Assembly (NCBI RefSeq): GCF_900088125.1
Contig: NZ_FLQT01000003.1
Span: forward strand, 1,781,855 to 1,845,854
Source of the DNA: Peptoniphilus pacaensis
GTDB lineage: Bacteria > Bacillota > Clostridia > Tissierellales > Peptoniphilaceae
Reading direction: 5' to 3'
Length of the DNA stretch: 64,000 bases
The notes beneath the pieces were generated by a model. That model searched no databases, was not told where the DNA came from, and saw nothing but the letters and a program-made list of their open reading frames with translations. This document shows positions 47,284 through 55,679 of this stretch, piece by piece; position 1 is the stretch's first letter, and each line of letters opens with the position of its first letter. Position numbers and translations under genes: made by a program.

Positions 47284-48220
47284 ATTGCTTAGAAAAATGA
47301 CCGAGGAGACCACCCTCTCCGTTTCCGATTTCATCTACCCCCTCTTCGTCGTGGAAGGCGAAGACATTAAGCGGGAAATTCCATCCATGCCCGGTGTTTA
47401 CCACTTTTCCGTGGATCGGCTGGATGATGAGATCAAGGAGCTCGTTGCCCTTCACATCCCTGCCGTCATCCTATTCGGCGTCGTCAATCACAAGGACCAT
47501 GTAGGCAGCGGCGCTTACGACGAAAACGGCATCGTGCAGGAAGCCTGCCGTAAGATAAAAGCTCTTACCGACGAACTCGTCATCATCACCGACGTCTGTA
47601 TGTGCGAGTACACCGACCACGGCCACTGCGGCATTTTAGACGATAAGGGCATGGTGGACAATGACGCCACCATCGAGTACATGGCGAAGATCGCCCTCTC
47701 CCACGCTAAGGCGGGAAGCGATGTGATCGCGCCGTCGGATATGATGGATTTTCGCGTGGCGAAAATTCGCGAGGTCTTGGACGCAGGCGGCTTTAAGGAC
47801 GTGCCCATTATGTCTTACGCCGCGAAATTTGCCTCGAGCTATTACGGTCCCTTCCGCGACGCCGCCGACAGCTGCCCCGCCTTCGGCGACAGAAAATCCT
47901 ATCAAATGGATTTCCACAACGGCGACGAAGCCCTACGTGAAATCGCCCAGGATTTAGATGAGGACGCGGATTTTATTATCGTGAAACCCGGCCTCGCCTA
48001 TTTAGACGTGCTGGCACGGGCAAAGGACAGCTTTAACACGAACTTCGTCACCTACAATGTAAGCGGCGAATACACCATGATCAAAAACGCCATTCGCGAC
48101 GGCGTCTTCAAAGAAGACATTATTTACGAAAACATGATCGCCATGAAGCGCGCCGGGGCTAAGCTGATTATTACCTACCATGCCAAGGAATTGGCAAAGA
48201 AAATGGGAGGCAATGAATGA
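47255..48220 (+). CDS. hemB: Delta-aminolevulinic acid dehydratase (porphobilinogen synthase)
   Basis: A 321-residue HemB joining two 5-aminolevulinates into porphobilinogen. The Schiff-base lysines lie in MSYAAKFASSYYGPF and FIIVKPGLAYLD; the cysteine triad of the Zn-type enzyme is in DVCMCEYTDHGHCG. The ATG follows AAAGGAG at a slightly long distance. The stop overlaps the next start (ATGA). Confidence 0.97.
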   Translation: MRMRRIRNNKLLRKMTEETTLSVSDFIYPLFVVEGEDIKREIPSMPGVYHFSVDRLDDEIKELVALHIPAVILFGVVNHKDHVGSGAYDENGIVQEACRKIKALTDELVIITDVCMCEYTDHGHCGILDDKGMVDNDATIEYMAKIALSHAKAGSDVIAPSDMMDFRVAKIREVLDAGGFKDVPIMSYAAKFASSYYGPFRDAADSCPAFGDRKSYQMDFHNGDEALREIAQDLDEDADFIIVKPGLAYLDVLARAKDSFNTNFVTYNVSGEYTMIKNAIRDGVFKEDIIYENMIAMKRAGAKLIITYHAKELAKKMGGNE

Positions 48221-48561
48221 TTAAAAACGACTTTCTCATGCAGCAAATCAAGGAGTTGATTCAGTTCCTCCTGGGCCTCGCCTATCCCATGGGCTTCAGC
48301 GACGAGGCAAAGGAAGCGACGCAAGCGACGTCTCTCTCCCAAACCCTCTATTCCCTCGCTCGGGAAGGCAAATACGGCGAGGCGGAGGACGCCCTCTTCG
48401 ACGCCTTTGACGAAGGCGAGGCGGATCTCGCCACGGGCATTCTCTTCTACGAATCTCTGCTCAGAATCGACGAAAAGGAATTGCGGCGAGGAGATTTTTC
48501 TTTAAAGGAAATCGAAACGGGCCTTCGCGATTACGCCAAGCTGTTTCACGTGGATCTTTAA
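48217..48561 (+). CDS. Small helical protein, possibly DUF6483 family
   Basis: A 114-residue acidic, helical protein starting MIKNDFLMQQIKELIQFL. It looks like the DUF6483 family of Firmicutes (N-terminal IxxDxxMxxIxxL followed by helical hairpins), but I am only moderately sure. It is translationally coupled to hemB by an ATGA overlap and ends the tetrapyrrole operon. Function unknown. Confidence 0.75.
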   Translation: MIKNDFLMQQIKELIQFLLGLAYPMGFSDEAKEATQATSLSQTLYSLAREGKYGEAEDALFDAFDEGEADLATGILFYESLLRIDEKELRRGDFSLKEIETGLRDYAKLFHVDL

Positions 48562-48567
48562 TCCATT

Positions 48568-48580
48568 AAAAAAGTTCGAG
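48568..48580. terminator. Left half of an interrupted bidirectional terminator
   Basis: AAAAAAGTTCGAG just before the IS is complementary to CTCGAACTTTTTT at 50145-50157 after it. Joined, they would form a 13-bp stem with the loop TGCGTG between the tetrapyrrole operon and ppsA. Confidence 0.75.
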
Positions 48581-48604
48581 TGCACTGACCCCCAAAAGTT
48601 GGAC
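48581..48604 (+). repeat. Left inverted repeat of the IS
   Basis: Begins TGCACTGACCCC and ends AAAAGTTGGAC; matches the right end in inverted orientation at about 19 of 24 positions. Confidence 0.85.
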
Positions 48605-48632
48605 CAAGAAATCCAACCTTTGGGGGTCTTTT
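48587..48632 (+). terminator. Internal hairpin of the IS left end
   Basis: Seventeen-base arms (48587-48603 and 48612-48628, one mismatch) are followed by TTTT. The 3' arm contains GGGGG, the only Shine-Dalgarno-like sequence before orfA. The hairpin can stop transcription entering from the hem operon and hide the orfA start from outside transcripts. Confidence 0.7.
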
Positions 48633-48633
48633 A

Positions 48634-49218
48634 ATGGCAAAATACAGTTATGAATTAAAAAGGAAAATCGTCGAAGAATACCTGTTCGGAGAGTCAAGCT
48701 ATCCCATCTTAGAAGATAAATATCAAATTGATGAATCACTGATCAGACGTTGGGTCAATAATTACAAACAATTTGGCGATGAAGGGTTAATGCGCTCTAG
48801 AAATAAACGTGAGTACAGTGTAGAGTTTAAGTTAGAAGCCATTACACGTTACGAAACGAGCGAATGCAGTTACCAACAATTGGCCCTTGAACTTGGTTTG
48901 ACGAATCCGTCCATGATCGCCAAATGGCACAGTCAGTATCGAAAGGAGGGCATGGAGGGGCTGCGAACACATAAGCGAGGGAGACCTGTGACGAAGAAAG
49001 ACGCCTGCAATCAACCACCGAAGTCTGCAACTAAGAAGGAGCCTCTTGATGCATCCTCGCGTGAGGCATTGGAAAACCGCATCAAAGAATTAGAGGCGGA
49101 GAACCGGAAACTCACCATTCAAAAGCTATACCTGGAGGAGCTAAGGAGTTTGGTGAGGGAAGAAAAAATGAGAAAAAGGCGAGGATCGTCGCCAAACTCC
49201 GAGAACAATTCCAACTAA
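48634..49218 (+). CDS. IS3-family transposase OrfA
   Basis: A 194-residue DNA-binding protein with two helix-turn-helix units in the first 120 residues (LFGESSYPILEDKYQIDESLIRRW and SYQQLALELGLTNPSMIAKW) and a C-terminal leucine-zipper-like coiled coil (ALENRIKELEAENRKL). It recognises the IS ends. Its end overlaps the orfB frame. Confidence 0.92.
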   Translation: MAKYSYELKRKIVEEYLFGESSYPILEDKYQIDESLIRRWVNNYKQFGDEGLMRSRNKREYSVEFKLEAITRYETSECSYQQLALELGLTNPSMIAKWHSQYRKEGMEGLRTHKRGRPVTKKDACNQPPKSATKKEPLDASSREALENRIKELEAENRKLTIQKLYLEELRSLVREEKMRKRRGSSPNSENNSN

Positions 49219-49259
49219 CAGAGATACTCGCTGCCATCAACTTTCCCAAATCCACCTTC

Positions 49260-50060
49260 ATGTACTGGCAGAAAAAGTGGAGCGAAGAAGACAAAGACCA
49301 AGCGTTGAAAGACGAAATCCTCGCCATTCGGCGCGAACACAAAGACTACGGCTACCGCCGGATCCATCTGGAGCTGAAGAACCGGGGTTGGGCGGTAAAC
49401 AAAAAGAAAGTTCAACGACTGGTTCAAGACATGGGCCTTCAAGTCCGTGCCTATGGCAGGAAATACAAGAAGTACAACTCTTACAAAGGCGTCGTCGGTA
49501 AGATCAAGAAGAATCGAATCAATCGACGCTTCAACACCTGTATCCCCTACCAAAAAATTACCACCGACACTACAGAATTCAAATACTACGTCGAAGATAA
49601 AGCGGGGAAACTTCAAACAAAGAAACTCTACCTCGATCCATACATGGACATGTACAATCTGGAAATCATTAGCTACGTCCTATCCGATCAGCCCAACGGC
49701 GTCACCATGCTACGAGGCTTAGAAAAAGCCATCGAACGAACCAACACCTGTCCCTATCGCCGCACCTTCCACTCCGATCGCGGTTGGGGCTACCAAATGA
49801 CCGCCTATCAAGCCATGTTAGAAGAACACCACATCTTTCAAAGCATGTCGAGAAAAGGTAACTGCTACGACAACGCACCCATGGAAAACTTCTTCAGTGT
49901 ACTGAAAAGAGAAATCTACGACGGTTACGTCTACCGAAGCCGGCAGAAACTTGTGCGGGCGATCGAAGACTTTATCCACTACTATAACAACGACCGAATC
50001 AAAGAAAAATTAGGAGGGCTAAGTCCAAAGCAATACCGTGAACGAATGAAAACCGCTTAG
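49260..50060 (+). CDS. IS3-family transposase OrfB (DDE integrase)
   Basis: At least 266 residues of an rve-type transposase. Residues counted from the ATG at 49260 give the DDE triad Asp103 (TTDTTEF), Asp173 (FHSDRGWGYQ) and Glu209 (NAPMENFFS), with the family spacing of 35 between the last two. The frame is open well upstream and encodes the usual OrfB beginning (KKARIVAKLREQF) from about 49170, in the -1 frame relative to orfA. The active OrfAB is therefore probably made by -1 frameshifting in the A-rich stretch 49163-49177. Confidence 0.93.
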   Translation: MYWQKKWSEEDKDQALKDEILAIRREHKDYGYRRIHLELKNRGWAVNKKKVQRLVQDMGLQVRAYGRKYKKYNSYKGVVGKIKKNRINRRFNTCIPYQKITTDTTEFKYYVEDKAGKLQTKKLYLDPYMDMYNLEIISYVLSDQPNGVTMLRGLEKAIERTNTCPYRRTFHSDRGWGYQMTAYQAMLEEHHIFQSMSRKGNCYDNAPMENFFSVLKREIYDGYVYRSRQKLVRAIEDFIHYYNNDRIKEKLGGLSPKQYRERMKTA

Positions 50061-50082
50061 AAAATAAGTTATGTAAAACAAA

Positions 50083-50111
50083 ATCGAGCAAGCGAAATGC
50101 TTACTCGATTA
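50083..50111 (+). other. Subterminal hairpin of the IS right end
   Basis: AATCGAGcAAGC and GCTTaCTCGATT form a stem with a short GAAAT loop just after orfB. There is no T run, so it is more likely an mRNA-stabilising or end-structure element than a terminator. Confidence 0.45.
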
Positions 50112-50112
50112 A

Positions 50113-50136
50113 GTCCAACTTTATGGGGTCACTCTA
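50113..50136 (-). repeat. Right inverted repeat of the IS
   Basis: The complement begins TAGAGTGACCCC and ends AAAGTTGGAC, the counterpart of the left repeat. Confidence 0.85.
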
Positions 50137-50159
50137 GAGTGCGTGCTCGAACTTTTTTT
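50137..50159. terminator. Right half of the interrupted terminator
   Basis: Begins with the GAG target duplication and continues TGCGTG, CTCGAAC and seven T. It is the other arm of the stem at 48568-48580. Confidence 0.7.
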
Positions 50160-50201
50160 GTGCCATTTTTTATTTTGCCTCGAACAAAATGACTGACATG
50201 A

Positions 50202-50231
50202 AAAAATCCGCCGGCTTTCCGACGGATTTTT
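50202..50231 (-). terminator. Terminator of ppsA
   Basis: A strong stem with A/T extensions (core 50207-50214 with 50219-50226, one mismatch) and a four-base loop, followed on the minus strand by a T run, ends just after the ppsA stop. Confidence 0.88.
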
Positions 50232-50238
50232 GTCTTGT

Positions 50239-52629
50239 TTAGTTTTGTTCTCTTAATTTGCGAAGAATCATTTTTTGTTCCACGCCGGCGACTAAGCGAC
50301 GGGTGTAATCCACCGTGTCCGGGTTGACGGACATGGAGGTGATTCCGCATTCTACGAGGAATTCTGCAAATTCGGGGTATTGGCTCGGGCCTTGACCGCA
50401 AATGGAGCAGGTGATGCCTTTCTTGTTAGCGGCATCGACTAAGATCTTAATGGCGCGCTTCACGGCTTCGTTTCGTTCGTCGAAGTAGCCCATACGGTTC
50501 AAGATACCGCTGTCGCGGTCGGCACCCATGGTGAGCTGAGTCAAGTCATTGGATCCGATGGAGAAGCCGTCGACCAGTTCGGCGAATTCTTCCGCTTGGA
50601 AGACCACCGAGGGGACTTCAGCCATGATCCAAATCTTGAAGTTTTTGGATTGCTTCAAGCCTTCTTCCGCCAAAATATTTTTCACGACGACCAGCTCTTC
50701 CGGCGTACGGACGAAGGGCAACATGGCAACCACATTGTCCAAACCGAAATCTTCGCGCACCTTGCGCATGGCCTTACATTCCAGACGGAAGCCCTTTTCG
50801 TATTCCGGAGAAATGTAACGGCTGACGCCACGCCATCCGATCATGGGGTTTTCTTCGTGGGGTTCCACTTCGTCGCCGCCCTTGAGGCCGCGGAATTCGT
50901 TGGTACGGAAGTCGCTCATGCGAACGACGACTTGTTTCGGGTAGATAGCGCCGGCTACTTCTGCAATGCCTTCGGCCAATTGATCGATAAGGATGTCTCC
51001 TTGATCGGTCTTCGCCAGGTACATGGGGTGAGCGCCGATTTTATTGGTGAAAATAAATTCCGTGCGCATGAGGCCGATGCCGTCGAAGGGCAGGTTTTTA
51101 TATTTTTCGATCAACGCCGGTTCGCCTAAGTTCATGTAGATCTTGGTTGCCGTCGTCGGTGCCACGATTTGACGAAGTTCTTCGGCGGAAATGCCGATGC
51201 CTGCGCCTGCGCCGGCGTTTTCGTCTTTTTTCTTTGCTTTATCCTTTAATACATCGCCTTCGTATACGACGCCGCGAGTGGCATCGACGGTAATGAATTG
51301 GTCGTCTTCCAAAACGGATGTCGCGGTGTTGCTGCCTACGATACAGGGAATGCCCAATTCCCGGCTGACGATGGCGGCGTGACAGGTTCTTCCACCTTCG
51401 TCGGTAACGACGGCGGCTGCGGTACGCATAGCGGGTACCATGTCGGGGTTGGTCATGCCTGTAACGAGGATGTCCCCTTCTTTAACCAGGTTAATTTCGC
51501 TGACATCTTTAATCTTTTTAACCTTGCCTCGTCCGATGCCCGGCGATGCCGCCAAGCCGCGAACCAGGGGATTTAATTTTTCAGGTGCTTGATTCATGCC
51601 TTCCTCTTTCTCGCCTTCCGATGCGCTTTCCGCTTCACCTAATGTGGTAATGGGTCTGGATTGTAAAATGTAGAGGCCCTTGGTATCTCTGTCCATGCCC
51701 CATTCGATGTCTTGTACGCTGCCGTAAAGGCTTTCGATTTTAAGACCCGCGTCGATTAAGGTGCCTAATTCTTCTTTCGTCAGGCATTCTTCCTTCACGG
51801 CGCCGGCGCCTAAAATATCTTCCACATCGGCTTCGTGGGTGCCGATGCCCGAATCATTTTGTACGACGATTTTCTTTTTGTCTGCGATGACCTTTTCGAT
51901 AATCGACTTGTCGCTTTTCTTAATGACGTATTCGTCGGGCGTGACGGTGCCGCTGACCACGGCTTCGCCTAAGCCGTAGCTGGCGTTAATCATCATTTCG
52001 TCGCGGCTGTTGGTAATGGGGTTGGCCGTAAACATAACGCCGGATTTTTCCGAGTTGACCATTTTTTGTACGACGACTGCCAAGGAAACGGCGAAGTGGT
52101 CGTAATTTTGTTTTTCTCTGTAGTAAATGGCACGAGGCGTCCACAAAGAAGCCCAGCACTTGCGTACGTGATGAACCAGCTCTTCTTCTCCGGCAATGTG
52201 TAAGTAAGTATCTTGTTGGCCGGCAAAGGATGCGTCGGGCAAGTCTTCCGCCGTAGCCGAAGAGCGCACGGCCACTTGGGGATCTCTCAAGTCGATGGAG
52301 CGACTGAATTCTTTATAAGCTAATACAATTTCTTCTTCCAGGGCCGGATCGATTTCACCCTGCTCGATATTTCTGCGAATGTCGTTGGAAGCCGCGGTAA
52401 GCATATCCACGTCGTCCACGTCTAAATCTTGCATTAAAAAACGGACTTTTTCGTCGAGGCCCGCGTATTCGATAAAGGCGTCATAGCCCTTGGATGTAAC
52501 GCAGAATCCCGGGGGTACGTCCAAACCGAAATTGGTCATTTCGCCGAGATTGGCACCTTTGCCGCCGACGATGTCCACGTCGTCCTTGCGAATTTCATGA
52601 AAAAAACGAATGTACTTAAAACCTGTCAT
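50239..52629 (-). CDS. ppsA: Phosphoenolpyruvate synthase
   Basis: A 796-residue PEP synthase (pyruvate, water dikinase). The N-terminal ATP-grasp-like domain has VGGKGANLGEM and VRSSATAEDLPDASFAGQQDT; the phosphohistidine is His417 (GGRTCHAAIVSRELG); the C-terminal PEP barrel includes SIGSNDLTQL and SICGQGPSQYPEFAEFL. The length equals that of the E. coli enzyme. It allows gluconeogenesis from pyruvate. The ATG follows GAGGAGG, and an extended -10 lies upstream. Confidence 0.96.
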   Translation of the reverse strand: MTGFKYIRFFHEIRKDDVDIVGGKGANLGEMTNFGLDVPPGFCVTSKGYDAFIEYAGLDEKVRFLMQDLDVDDVDMLTAASNDIRRNIEQGEIDPALEEEIVLAYKEFSRSIDLRDPQVAVRSSATAEDLPDASFAGQQDTYLHIAGEEELVHHVRKCWASLWTPRAIYYREKQNYDHFAVSLAVVVQKMVNSEKSGVMFTANPITNSRDEMMINASYGLGEAVVSGTVTPDEYVIKKSDKSIIEKVIADKKKIVVQNDSGIGTHEADVEDILGAGAVKEECLTKEELGTLIDAGLKIESLYGSVQDIEWGMDRDTKGLYILQSRPITTLGEAESASEGEKEEGMNQAPEKLNPLVRGLAASPGIGRGKVKKIKDVSEINLVKEGDILVTGMTNPDMVPAMRTAAAVVTDEGGRTCHAAIVSRELGIPCIVGSNTATSVLEDDQFITVDATRGVVYEGDVLKDKAKKKDENAGAGAGIGISAEELRQIVAPTTATKIYMNLGEPALIEKYKNLPFDGIGLMRTEFIFTNKIGAHPMYLAKTDQGDILIDQLAEGIAEVAGAIYPKQVVVRMSDFRTNEFRGLKGGDEVEPHEENPMIGWRGVSRYISPEYEKGFRLECKAMRKVREDFGLDNVVAMLPFVRTPEELVVVKNILAEEGLKQSKNFKIWIMAEVPSVVFQAEEFAELVDGFSIGSNDLTQLTMGADRDSGILNRMGYFDERNEAVKRAIKILVDAANKKGITCSICGQGPSQYPEFAEFLVECGITSMSVNPDTVDYTRRLVAGVEQKMILRKLREQN

Positions 52630-52649
52630 AGAATTCCTCCTCGAGATTT

Positions 52650-52658
52650 ATTATAACA
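52650..52658 (-). promoter_or_regulatory. Extended -10 promoter of ppsA
   Basis: On the minus strand TG, T, TATAAT (TATAAT is the complement of 52650-52655) lies about 20 bases before the ATG. The leader is short. The -35 is poor. Confidence 0.6.
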
Positions 52659-52677
52659 CAATCATCATTATGTTGTA

Positions 52678-53211
52678 CTATATATTCCGAGATTTTTTCA
52701 GCTCAGCGATGGATTTTGTACTCACCTGCTCCCGATCGATGGAAAGGGCGGCGATTGCCTTATCGATGGCTTCCCTGTTCGGCCCTTCGATTTCCATATA
52801 TGGATCGGGGAAACTTTCGGGATCCCAGCGGTCCAGGTCGATGCGGCACTGCTTAAAGGCATAGCTGATGCGGTGCTTCTTCGCTTCTTCTACCAGTCCG
52901 TAGCCCAAGAGGTCGAAGATGGCGCGCATCTCGCGGGCATCGTCGATGATCACCGTGTGCTCGTCGTAGGCACGCACGCCTTCATCGCACTTTTTCTCCT
53001 TGAAGGTGCATTGAATGGTTTCGCCCCCGTCCTTTTCGACGCGGCGAATGCGCAGATAGCCGAGCCCTGCGGGAATGGGATGGCCGGCGGAGTCGATGAG
53101 GTAGTTGGTCTGGCGCTCCTCGCCAATTTTCTCTCCGCCTAAGTCGACGAGCCTTCTTTCCATCTCATTTAAGTCCACGTGAAGGACTTTGACCTCGATT
53201 TCTCTTTCCAT
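52678..53211 (-). CDS. CYTH-domain phosphatase/cyclase-like protein
   Basis: A 177-residue CYTH protein. The signature ExExK is present as EREIEVKV at the N-terminus, followed by charged tunnel strands (YLRIRRVEKDGG, CTFKEKK, KKHRISYAF, DPYMEIEGP). CYTH enzymes act on triphosphates: thiamine triphosphatase, tripolyphosphatase or class IV adenylate cyclase; the substrate here is open. The ATG at 53211 is 1 bp after the phosphoesterase gene. Confidence 0.88.
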   Translation of the reverse strand: MEREIEVKVLHVDLNEMERRLVDLGGEKIGEERQTNYLIDSAGHPIPAGLGYLRIRRVEKDGGETIQCTFKEKKCDEGVRAYDEHTVIIDDAREMRAIFDLLGYGLVEEAKKHRISYAFKQCRIDLDRWDPESFPDPYMEIEGPNREAIDKAIAALSIDREQVSTKSIAELKKSRNI

Positions 53212-53212
53212 C

Positions 53213-53914
53213 CTACACCTCGATCTTTCGCAGTTCGAAATCGATGTAATCCGACGACACGCAGTAGTACTCGATTCCATCGATCTTTCCCTCGACGATA
53301 AATTTATGGCCGTAGCTGTGAAGATGGCCGTAAATGCAAATATCGATTCCCGCCGATACCATAAGCTCGGCGAAGTCGTTGGGCTCGCCCTTGGCGTTAA
53401 AGGGCGGGTAATGCAGAAGGGCGATTCTTTTTTCGATGGTTTCGCCTTTCGCCTTTTTCTCCATATCGTCGATGCTCAATTGCAGGCGGTTTAATTCCCG
53501 CTTGTAAATTTTTTCGTCCTGTTCGTCGAAGCTGGTGGCGTCGATATCCGTCCAGCCCCGGCTGCCGCAAAAAGCCACCTTGCCGTCCACGGCGCCGGTG
53601 TTGTGCAAGAACTCGATGGTCTTTAGATTCAAGCCCTTGAGCTTGTTCATGGAAGACCACCAATAGTCGTGATTGCCCTTGATCAAATATTTTTTCCCGG
53701 GCAATTCGTCCAGTCGACGAAGATCGATCTCTCCTTCTTCCAATTTCAGCGCCCATGAAATATCGCCGACGACCAGCACGCGGTCATCCTCGGCGACGAG
53801 TTTCTCCCATGAAGAAAAAATCTTCTCCTCATGGTTCTCCCATTTTTCTCCGAAAACATCCATGGGCTTTTCTTTCTTATGATCTAAATGTAAATCGCCA
53901 ATCGCCCAAATCAA
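53213..53914 (-). CDS. Calcineurin-like metallophosphoesterase
   Basis: A 233-residue two-metal phosphoesterase. Metal motifs are GDLHLDH, VVGDISW, KGNHDYWW, LLHYPPF and YGHLHSYGH. The substrate is unknown; related small enzymes (TIGR-type YmdB-unlike) occur with CYTH genes. The start is a TTG at 53914, six bases after AAAGGAG. Confidence 0.9.
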   Translation of the reverse strand: MIWAIGDLHLDHKKEKPMDVFGEKWENHEEKIFSSWEKLVAEDDRVLVVGDISWALKLEEGEIDLRRLDELPGKKYLIKGNHDYWWSSMNKLKGLNLKTIEFLHNTGAVDGKVAFCGSRGWTDIDATSFDEQDEKIYKRELNRLQLSIDDMEKKAKGETIEKRIALLHYPPFNAKGEPNDFAELMVSAGIDICIYGHLHSYGHKFIVEGKIDGIEYYCVSSDYIDFELRKIEV

Positions 53915-53927
53915 TCGGCACTCCTTT

Positions 53928-55679
53928 CTATTTTAACGGCGTGGTAAATTCGATAACCTGCCGGTTTAATTTTTTTAAAACTTCTTTCAAACGTTCTTTT
54001 CTGTCTCCGTCCATGTAAACGAAGCCGTCGTCAAAGACCATGGGAATCGACGGATCCATTTTGTCGATGGCGGCGAGGCGCAAAGATAATACCAAGAGAT
54101 CCGCCGTGGATCGGCTCAGCTGCGTTTCTCTCAGCCAGCGCCCGTCGGCCTTGGAAAGGACGAAGCCCTTATCCGAAAGAGCGATTTTATCGTAGCGGCC
54201 GTCGGACAGAGCGCGCATATAGGCCGCGCCGTCATTTAACAGACTCTGCTGAAAATCGTCGCTTCCCGCTTCGTCGAGCTCTCGAATCATACCTTCGCAA
54301 ATTTCCACGAGCTCGAGCTTTTTCATCAGCTGCTCTTGGCGGGCGCGCTCCCCTTCGTAATCCTTCGCCGTCTGTTTCATCTTCAGGTCCAGGGCATCTT
54401 TTTCCTCGTGGCGCGCGTCCACATGGCCGATTTGTCTTTGCAGGGCTTCGATCTTTTCGTCCAAACCCACATCAAGGGGCATCTGCTCCAGCTCTCTGCC
54501 CCGCCGCATCATGGCGTCGGCCAGGCCTTCCATGGTAATGTCCTCTTCCGTCAAGGCGTCGAACCATTGGAAGCAGGCGTTCTTTTTTTCCAGCAATTGA
54601 TCCCGCTCGAAAAAGGCCTGATGGTAGCGCTTCATGGTGCGCAGGGTCATGCGTCGCAAAATAAATAATACGAGGGTGGCGGCAAAGCACAAGGCCGTAA
54701 AAAGCGCCGAGGCCGTCGCCAAATCCATGCGATCGCGAGAGAAGAAAAAGGCAGTGAGTGCGGCCAAAATAACCGCCGCCAGCCCGGCCAACTTGTAATA
54801 AATGCCTCGCGAGAGGCCTTTGCCGCTCTTTCGCTCGTAGCGTTCGATTTCTTTCTCGTTTTCATCCAAGGCGCGGTCCCATGCCCGCACCTCTTCCGTC
54901 GCCGATGCCAGCCGAGGCAAGAGCACTTCCTTGTCCCTCGCCTGTTTTTGGCGCTGTTTTAAATCCCGAAGGCGGCGCAGCAAATCTTCCCGGTCTGCTT
55001 GCGTTTCGTCGTAGCTCCTGGACTTGGCGCGATAGTCCGCCATGGTCTCTTCCAAATCCCTGAGCTTTTCACGATTGTCGCCGATGGGAGATTTTTTCGC
55101 CCGCGCCGTGCCCAAGGCTTTTTTCTCCTTAGCCAGGTAATCGAAGGCGCCCTGCACGTCCAAAGCGGTGCTGCTCGTGTGCAGGAAGTTTTTCATTTCC
55201 TGCATGCGCTTAAAAATCGCCTCCGCTCCCGTGGACTGCAAATCCTCCATGGCAAAAAAGCGCAGAAAATCGCCCTGAGACAGATTCCAAAACAAGGCGC
55301 CCGGTTGCGGAATGCCGGAAAAAGTATAGAGCTTTTCCGAATCCGGCAAAAGCCGATTGCTTTCCATATCGAAAATCTGAAGGGATTCTTTCTCTTTTAT
55401 AAAATTTCGCTCGATTAAATAGCGCTTCTCGGCCACGTCCAGCTCCATGGCGGCGGAAAAATCCCTGCCTTCCAAGGGAAAGTAGTCGTCATAGGCCGAG
55501 GAATAGAGTTTGCGCGCCGGGCTGTCTTTGGAAAAGCCGTATAATATGGCCTGAATACAGGCCGCCGTCGTGGTCTTCCCCGATTCGTTGGGACCCTTGA
55601 GGCATTGATAGCCTTCGTCGAAGGTCACCGTCGTGTCGTGAAAGCATCCAAAATCGCGCATGTAAAGTTTATGAATCAT
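53928..55679 (-). CDS. YhaN-like SMC/RecF-type ATPase with central membrane spans
   Basis: A 583-residue ATPase. The N-terminal half-site has Walker A GPNESGKTTTA; helical coiled-coil arms flank two membrane spans in the middle (roughly 310-350, with LAGLAAVILAALTAFFF); the C-terminal half has LSRSTADLLVLSLRLA (signature-like) and Walker B PMVFDDGF. It is shorter than SbcC or Bacillus YhaN but has the same plan. With the SbcD-like partner it may form a membrane-bound nuclease complex (inference). It overlaps that gene by 11 bp. Confidence 0.85.
   Translation of the reverse strand: MIHKLYMRDFGCFHDTTVTFDEGYQCLKGPNESGKTTTAACIQAILYGFSKDSPARKLYSSAYDDYFPLEGRDFSAAMELDVAEKRYLIERNFIKEKESLQIFDMESNRLLPDSEKLYTFSGIPQPGALFWNLSQGDFLRFFAMEDLQSTGAEAIFKRMQEMKNFLHTSSTALDVQGAFDYLAKEKKALGTARAKKSPIGDNREKLRDLEETMADYRAKSRSYDETQADREDLLRRLRDLKQRQKQARDKEVLLPRLASATEEVRAWDRALDENEKEIERYERKSGKGLSRGIYYKLAGLAAVILAALTAFFFSRDRMDLATASALFTALCFAATLVLFILRRMTLRTMKRYHQAFFERDQLLEKKNACFQWFDALTEEDITMEGLADAMMRRGRELEQMPLDVGLDEKIEALQRQIGHVDARHEEKDALDLKMKQTAKDYEGERARQEQLMKKLELVEICEGMIRELDEAGSDDFQQSLLNDGAAYMRALSDGRYDKIALSDKGFVLSKADGRWLRETQLSRSTADLLVLSLRLAAIDKMDPSIPMVFDDGFVYMDGDRKERLKEVLKKLNRQVIEFTTPLK

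Larger units (their letters stand above)
48581..50136 (+). mobile_element. IS3-family (IS150-like) insertion sequence, apparently intact
   Basis: A 1,556-bp element with imperfect inverted ends of 24 bp (48581-48604 and 50113-50136, sharing TGACCCC and AAAGTTGGAC). It is flanked by a 3-bp direct repeat GAG; the identity extends to GAGTGC if three terminal IS bases are counted. It carries orfA (helix-turn-helix) and orfB (DDE integrase) in overlapping frames. The codon usage is more A-rich than its neighbours. It lies in the loop of a terminator, so no gene was broken. Confidence 0.92.
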
